From: Sediminispirochaeta smaragdinae DSM 11293
GTDB taxonomy: Bacteria > Spirochaetota > Spirochaetia > DSM-16054 > Sediminispirochaetaceae
Direction: 5' to 3'
Length of the DNA stretch: 64,000 nucleotides
NCBI RefSeq assembly: GCF_000143985.1
Contig: NC_014364.1
Span: 124,001 to 188,000, forward strand
Part shown: positions 59,749 through 64,000 of the stretch, piece by piece
Position numbering within the stretch: the first letter of the stretch is position 1
How the letters are laid out: every line of letters begins with the position of its first letter
Position numbers and translations under genes: made by a program
Notes under the pieces: generated by a model
Told to the model about the DNA's origin: nothing
Databases searched by the model: none
Seen by the model: the letters and a program-made list of their open reading frames with translations, nothing else

Positions 59749-60700
59749 GGATCACCCCCGTACAGGCAAGGATACCGGCCAAAAGTAGAAGAAAAAGAAG
59801 GGCCGATCTTCGAACCAGCCTAATGCAACGGCGAATGTCGGCGGGTTTCGGAAGGCGACCTGTACTGTTTATGACGTAGTGCCCTCTTTTTTCCAGGCGT
59901 AAGCCTAAAATAGCGGCTGCGGCGCCCATGGTCCAGCCTGCGTTGGGGCTTTCGGTAGCATTCTGCCATGCAAAGAGGGACGCCAGGGATCTTTTCCTCC
60001 CGGCACCATTACCCTCCCCAGGGGCTGATCGTATCGGTATGATGCTTCCGGCCAAAATGATGAGCAAGGCCGTCACTCTGGCCGGGATAAAATTCAGAAG
60101 ATCATCACAACGAGCCGCCCATTTACCTCCGAACTCGAAGTCTCCCGTGCGGTAGCCTATCATGGCATCGCTGGTATTGATATAGCGGAAGGCAAAGGCA
60201 CCGGGAAGGCCCGCAAGAAGATAGTACAAAAGGGGTGAGGTAAAGCTGTCGGTAAGGTTCTCCGCAAGGGATTCGACCACCGCACCGCAGAGCTCCGACT
60301 CCTCCAGTTCGCTCGTGTTCCGACTGACAAGGTGAAAGGCTGTCAGCTTTCTCGCCGATGCAAGGTCCCCGGCTTCCAGCGCCCGTGCGATCTTGTCCCC
60401 CGTTCGCAGGAGGGTGGTGAGAGAAAAGCTCATTTTCAAAAAAACGATCGACAGAACCAACCTCGGCAGGATCGGAATCCTGTTTAGAAGAAGCAGGGGA
60501 AGGGAAAAGAGCAGGGCTCCACAGATGGTCATAAGGGCGCCGTAGGAAAAAAGAAGCCACTTCCCCTGTTTGGGCCGATGCTGCCAGAGGCGGGAAATGA
60601 GGCTTCCCATCCAGGCTACCGGATGAAAACGGTTGGGAGGATCGCCCCAAAGCAGGTCGTAAAGCAGGGCTCCCGCAAGAATCGGCAGGCAAAGGTTCAT
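59738..60700 (-). CDS. cbiB: Adenosylcobinamide-phosphate synthase
   Basis: Joins adenosylcobyric acid and aminopropanol (or its phosphate) in the inner membrane. This 320-residue, multi-span protein has the typical LLYDLLWGDPPNRFHPVAWM, then VVESLAENLTDSFTSPLLYY, AFRYINTSDAMIGYRTGDFE and a C-terminal membrane helix. It overlaps cbiP by 4 bases. It works directly after CbiP and with the neighbouring CobD product. Confidence 0.95.
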   Translation of the reverse strand: MNLCLPILAGALLYDLLWGDPPNRFHPVAWMGSLISRLWQHRPKQGKWLLFSYGALMTICGALLFSLPLLLLNRIPILPRLVLSIVFLKMSFSLTTLLRTGDKIARALEAGDLASARKLTAFHLVSRNTSELEESELCGAVVESLAENLTDSFTSPLLYYLLAGLPGAFAFRYINTSDAMIGYRTGDFEFGGKWAARCDDLLNFIPARVTALLIILAGSIIPIRSAPGEGNGAGRKRSLASLFAWQNATESPNAGWTMGAAAAILGLRLEKRGHYVINSTGRLPKPADIRRCIRLVRRSALLFLLLLAGILACTGVILGS

Positions 60701-62184
60701 AGTCCGATGATTGCCTCCAGCTGCTTCATATCAATGGCCGCTTCCACCGCATCGGCCAGGGCCTCCAGTTCTTCTTCCCTCCTCTGGACAAGGCTTACAG
60801 GCTTGCCTTCAGGCTCCCAGCCCAGAGATGCGAGCCAGCCCCGTCTGAAAGCGGCCTCGTCGAAGAGACCGTGAAAGTAGGTTCCGATGATGCGGCCGTC
60901 CGGTGATACTGCACCGTCGCGCCCTCCTGAGCCGGTTGCAAGAAAAGGACCGGCCGACTCTCCCAGCGCGCTATGACCCATGTGGATTTCATAACCGCTG
61001 ACCTTGTACCCTTTCATCGGAGCAAGGGTTCCCTTATCACTGCAGAGGGTCCCTGTCTCCTGGATCGTCTTCTTTTCCCGACTGAAGTAGGTGGTTACAT
61101 CCAGCAGCCCAAGGCCCCGGAGGCTTCCGGCGCTGCCCTCCACCCCCTCTTTGTCGATGATCTGCCTTCCCAGCATCTGAAAGCCCCCGCAGATACCAAT
61201 GACCGATGTTCCCTCTTCGACTTTGCGGCAAATAGCCTCGGCAAGGCCGCTCTGCCTGAGCCAGAGCAGATCTGCCATGGTGGTTTTGGTTCCCGGCAGG
61301 ATGATTGCCGCAGGGTTACCCAGCTCTCTTGGATGTTCCACAAAACGAAGCTGTAGGCCCGGCTCCATGGTCAGGGCGTCGAAATCATCGTAATTGGAGA
61401 TGTGGGGCAGAAGCATGACCGCTATCTCGGTACTTCCGGAGCCGAAAAAGCGGTGCTCTTCGAGAAACACCGAATCTTCCTGGGCGAGGGAGATCTCCTT
61501 CAGGTAGGGAACTACGCCCAGGGTCGGGACGCCTCCTGTCAGGTTCCGAAGCATATCGAGCCCCGGTTTGAGCAGTTCGACATCGCCCCGGAATTTATTG
61601 ATGATAAAACCTTTGACCAGTTCCCGTTCCTCCGGCTCGAGAAGGGCAAGGGTGCCGTAAAGGAATGCGAAAACGCCGCCCCTGTCGATGTCGGCGGCCA
61701 GAAGAACCGGGGCCTGTAGATATCTTGCCACCCGCATGTTGACGATTTCGTGTTCCTTCAGATTGATCTCGGCGGGGCTGCCCGCTCCTTCGACGATAAG
61801 CAGGTCGTTCTCTTTCCCCGCCCTATCCAGAACCTCGGTGATGGTTTCCCACAACGCAGGCTTCGCCTTGTAATACTCACCTCCGCTTAGGCGTCGCCAC
61901 GGCTTTCCCATCAGCACCACTTGGGAGCTGCTGTTACCCTCCGGCTTGAGCAGTACCGGGTTCATGGCTACCTCGGCATCCCGTTTTGCCGCGGTAGCCT
62001 GGAGGGCCTGGGCTCTGCCGATCTCCAGGCCTTCGCTGGTTACGAAAGAGTTGAGGGCCATGTTCTGGCTTTTAAAGGGAAAGACCCGAAGCCCCTTTCG
62101 CGCAAAGATTCGGCAAAAGGCGGCGACAAGGAGGCTTTTACCGACATTCGAGGATGTTCCCTGGATCATTAAGGTTCGTGACAT
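60697..62184 (-). CDS. cbiP: Adenosylcobyric acid synthase
   Basis: Amidates adenosylcobyrinic acid a,c-diamide at four positions using glutamine and ATP. The 495-residue protein has an N-terminal dethiobiotin-synthetase-like ATPase (IQGTSSNVGKSLLVAAFCRI; YKAKPALWETITEVLDRAGK; LIVEGAGSPAEINL) and a C-terminal class-I-like glutaminase (VIGICGGFQMLGRQIIDKEG with the Cys, and TYFHGLFDEAAFR with His). It heads the cbiP-cbiB-cobD-cobT operon. cobU and cobS are not in the window. No cobalamin riboswitch is seen on its own side. Confidence 0.95.
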   Translation of the reverse strand: MSRTLMIQGTSSNVGKSLLVAAFCRIFARKGLRVFPFKSQNMALNSFVTSEGLEIGRAQALQATAAKRDAEVAMNPVLLKPEGNSSSQVVLMGKPWRRLSGGEYYKAKPALWETITEVLDRAGKENDLLIVEGAGSPAEINLKEHEIVNMRVARYLQAPVLLAADIDRGGVFAFLYGTLALLEPEERELVKGFIINKFRGDVELLKPGLDMLRNLTGGVPTLGVVPYLKEISLAQEDSVFLEEHRFFGSGSTEIAVMLLPHISNYDDFDALTMEPGLQLRFVEHPRELGNPAAIILPGTKTTMADLLWLRQSGLAEAICRKVEEGTSVIGICGGFQMLGRQIIDKEGVEGSAGSLRGLGLLDVTTYFSREKKTIQETGTLCSDKGTLAPMKGYKVSGYEIHMGHSALGESAGPFLATGSGGRDGAVSPDGRIIGTYFHGLFDEAAFRRGWLASLGWEPEGKPVSLVQRREEELEALADAVEAAIDMKQLEAIIGL

Positions 62185-62319
62185 AGTGTAGATCTAGTAG
62201 AGCCGAAATCTTCTCTTTCCTCAAGGAGTATTGTTTTTATTTTTGCACTATTTTTCGAAAAAGAAGGTCCCGATCCCTTTCCAAAGGGGCATGCCTCTTG
62301 CAAGGCTTTTTCTTGGAGC

Positions 62320-62515
62320 TATAATGAAGCCAACCATTCCAGGTGGCCAGAATCGGCAGAATAGGGAAGCAGGTGTGAGTCCTGCACTCGGCAAGAGAGC
62401 TGTAAACGGGGATGAACCTACCATCCGCCACAGGCGGAACGTCACTGCATCTGAAGGTGTGGGAAGGCGGTAGAAGTAAGATGATCCGTGAGTCAGAAGA
62501 CCTGCCTGGGAAAAC
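62320..62515 (+). promoter_or_regulatory. Cobalamin riboswitch before the BtuF/BtuC-type importer
   Basis: In order: CCATTCCAGGTGGCCAGAAT, GGGAAGCAGGTGTGAGTCCT, CGGCAAGAGAGCTGTAAACG (B12-box region), GTCACTGCATCTGAAGGTGT, GGGAAGGCGGTAGAAGTAAG and GAGTCAGAAGACCTGCC. This is a canonical full-size cobalamin riboswitch. Its end is about 85 bases before the importer start. The remaining bases of the 62185-62598 gap include the divergent promoter area of the cbiP operon, in which I see no clear element. Confidence 0.93.
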
Positions 62516-62598
62516 GGAGAGCATCCATGCTTTTGCACTTTTGCAGCTCTCCGGATCTTCCTGTCTCTGGTCCTCCTGTGTCTATCAGAGGAGGAACA

Positions 62599-63630
62599 AT
62601 GGTTTTCGTTCGAAGGGCTCTCGCCGTTTTTCTTTTGTTTGTGTGCATGACATCTCTGCTTTTTGCCGGAGGGACGCAGGAGCCGGCATCCGACCGAAAG
62701 GTGGCCGGTAGTCCGCAGTCGGGGATGTCGATCTTGGGCGAGAGCGATGCGTCGGTACGCTTTCGGGAGGTTTCGGGCCGGATTGTCGAAATTCCCAAAT
62801 TCCCCAAACGAACCGTCATCATGCACAATTCGATACTCGACCTCTGGTATATGGCCGGAGGAACAAGCCTTGCCCGCCTGAGGGGAGCAATCAATGTGCC
62901 CGCCGAGGCAAAAGATCTTCCCGTGCTTGGTTCCATTGCCAGTATCGATGTCGAAAAAATCATGAAACTGGAACCGGACTTGCTTATCTTTTCGGGAACA
63001 AGTGAATACCAGCGAAAAATCAGTGATTTTTTTGCCTCTGAAGGGGTGGCGAGCCTTGGGATCAATTATGAAAACTATGATGATTTTGGTCTCATCTTCG
63101 ATCTCTTTACCAGGCTCAACGGCCGACGGGATCTCTACGAAGCGTATTTGATTCCGACGCAGGAAAAGGTTCAGTCCATTATCGATCGGGTACCGAAGGG
63201 CGTGCATCCAAAGGTGTGTATCCTCTTTGCTTCCACCAACTACGTGAAGGTGGAAACCGAGGAGACCGTGACCGGAGACTACTGCAAGCGTCTTGGAGCG
63301 GTGAATATCTATCGTGAATCGGCCTTCGAAGGAGCCGGTCGAGTCGACCTCAGTCTTGAATACATCCTCGAACAGGATCCTGATCTCATATTCGTCACCA
63401 CCATGGGTGATGTGGAAAAGTGTACGGCCAGGATAGAAATGGAGGTTTCATCCAATCCTGTATGGGCTTCCCTTTCGGCTGTGAAAAACGGACGGTTTCA
63501 TTATCTGGATAAGTCCTTTTCCATCTACAAGCCGAACCGCGCCTATCCCGAGGCATTTCAGAGGATTGCCGAACTCCTGTATCCTGGAACGGATTTCAGT
63601 CTCGGTTCCGGGGAGGGGAAGGCTGAGTGA
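62599..63630 (+). CDS. Periplasmic cobalamin/corrinoid-binding protein of an ABC importer (BtuF-like)
   Basis: A protein of about 343 residues from ATG 62599 (AGAGGAGGAACA upstream; the longer frame back to 62488 overlaps the riboswitch and is not used). A signal peptide ending LLFAGGTQEPASD is cut there. The mature part is a helical-backbone class III binding protein (DLWYMAGGTSLARLRGAINV; IMKLEPDLLIFSGTSEYQRK; LEQDPDLIFVTTMGDVEKC). The riboswitch and adjacent FecCD-type permease point to a corrinoid; heme or siderophore remain possible. Overlaps the permease by 4 bases. Confidence 0.85.
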   Translation: MVFVRRALAVFLLFVCMTSLLFAGGTQEPASDRKVAGSPQSGMSILGESDASVRFREVSGRIVEIPKFPKRTVIMHNSILDLWYMAGGTSLARLRGAINVPAEAKDLPVLGSIASIDVEKIMKLEPDLLIFSGTSEYQRKISDFFASEGVASLGINYENYDDFGLIFDLFTRLNGRRDLYEAYLIPTQEKVQSIIDRVPKGVHPKVCILFASTNYVKVETEETVTGDYCKRLGAVNIYRESAFEGAGRVDLSLEYILEQDPDLIFVTTMGDVEKCTARIEMEVSSNPVWASLSAVKNGRFHYLDKSFSIYKPNRAYPEAFQRIAELLYPGTDFSLGSGEGKAE

Positions 63631-64000
63631 GCCGTTTCGATATCAGGAGCCGTACCGGTTACCGTCTTGCAATCTTAGTACTTCTTCTCTGTCTGCTGTT
63701 TGCCGCCCTCCTTTTGGCGATCCGCTTCGGTTCTTCCGGTTTTACCTTCCGCCAGATCCTTCGGGCGCTTTTTATCGACACTACGTCGGTGGATCATCGC
63801 ATCCTCATGATGGTGCGGATGCCGCGAGCCATTGCCGCCGCCCTGGTCGGTTTTTGTCTTGCCCTTTCCGGTACACTCCTGCAGGGGGTGATGCGCAATC
63901 CCCTTGCCTCACCGAATGTGATCGGGGTTTCCGCCGGGGCCGGGCTTGCGGCGGTCTGCATCTATATCCTTTTTCCCGGCCACTATTTCCTTGTGACGCC
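63627..64000 (+). CDS. FecCD/BtuC-family ABC permease, cut by the window end
   Basis: GTG at 63627 overlaps the BtuF-like stop by 4 bases, with GGGGAGGGGAAG upstream. The first 124 residues include a membrane helix (LAILVLLLCLLFAALLLAIR), then VRMPRAIAAALVGFCLALSG and TLLQGVMRNPLASPNVIGVS, the typical FecCD strings. The rest of the gene and the expected ATPase lie beyond the window. Confidence 0.9.
   Translation, partial: MSRFDIRSRTGYRLAILVLLLCLLFAALLLAIRFGSSGFTFRQILRALFIDTTSVDHRILMMVRMPRAIAAALVGFCLALSGTLLQGVMRNPLASPNVIGVSAGAGLAAVCIYILFPGHYFLVT

Noticed and set aside
62185-62320. A cobalamin riboswitch for the cbiP operon on the minus strand
   Set aside because: No B12-box or GGGAA-type core on that strand; only the plus-strand riboswitch is present.
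62248-63207. Minus-strand frame opposite the BtuF-like gene
   Set aside because: It runs across the riboswitch and the real gene and has no coding features.
1-64000. CRISPR array, prophage or tRNA genes
   Set aside because: No regular spaced repeats, phage structural genes or cloverleaf sequences were recognised by eye.

Overview
The window looks like chromosome of a free-living, Gram-negative, flagellated spirochaete (Spirochaeta/Sediminispirochaeta-like). This rests on gene content read by eye: an FlhG-type ATPase next to a very large FapA/DUF342 protein, Hpt and CheY proteins, a MurA with Asp in place of the fosfomycin-target Cys, and binding-protein signal peptides ending in an AGGTQE-type motif. 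No rRNA or tRNA gene was seen.

Layout. 0-4.7 kb: a Bmp-type nucleoside/simple-sugar ABC importer and a GntR regulator. 4.7-6.5 kb: a scar, with an IS3-family element sitting in the remnant of a type I restriction gene (hsdR). 6.5-10.7 kb: a lipoprotein, GNAT and esterase genes, an AraC regulator and a DUF2000 protein. 10.6-14.7 kb: a tryptophan-catabolism operon (ridA, tnaA, NSS-family transporter) with a YheO-type regulator. 14.8-17.9 kb: an unknown protein, dcd and a degenerate CCA-enzyme-like HD protein. 18-25.6 kb: a signalling and envelope cluster made of an NtrC-like protein without a DNA-binding domain, STAS plus zinc ribbon, YbjN-like, PspA, a pseudo-receiver winged-helix protein, two large membrane proteins and a membrane J-domain protein. 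25.6-32.2 kb: mainly housekeeping genes (murA, fxsA, a WecG/TagA-like gene, rsmE, yjbQ, ctpA). 32.3-41.8 kb: a motility and regulation block (flhG, giant fapA, lgt, hpt, alpha-galactosidase, sigma factor, cheY). 41.8-45.8 kb: feoA-feoB-zevA-like-zevB-like metal-uptake operon. 46-48.3 kb: metE behind a compact cobalamin riboswitch. 48.3-53.2 kb: a second Feo system, DUF2023, HD-GYP and flavodoxin. 53.2-64 kb: a corrinoid/tetrapyrrole block with a periplasmic CbiK-type chelatase, TonB receptor and HmuY-like lipoprotein behind a cobalamin riboswitch, then cobT-cobD-cbiB-cbiP, then a third cobalamin riboswitch ahead of a BtuF/BtuC-like ABC importer cut by the window end.

Two themes tie the second half together. 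The first is a B12 regulon: three cobalamin riboswitches control B12-independent methionine synthase, an outer-membrane uptake unit and an inner-membrane importer, beside late cobalamin-assembly genes. The second is a probable iron regulon: TTAGG-N4-CCTAA palindromes lie before both units of the second Feo locus, and a one-mismatch version lies before flavodoxin. They resemble DtxR/IdeR-type operators.

The most novel-looking items are: (i) the riboswitch-controlled HmuY-like / TonB receptor / lipoprotein-CbiK unit; (ii) a three-copy, up to 143-bp miniature element with near-perfect inverted ends and TA flanks, one copy of which now encodes the C-terminus of dCTP deaminase; (iii) the STAS-ribbon / YbjN / PspA / pseudo-receiver cluster.
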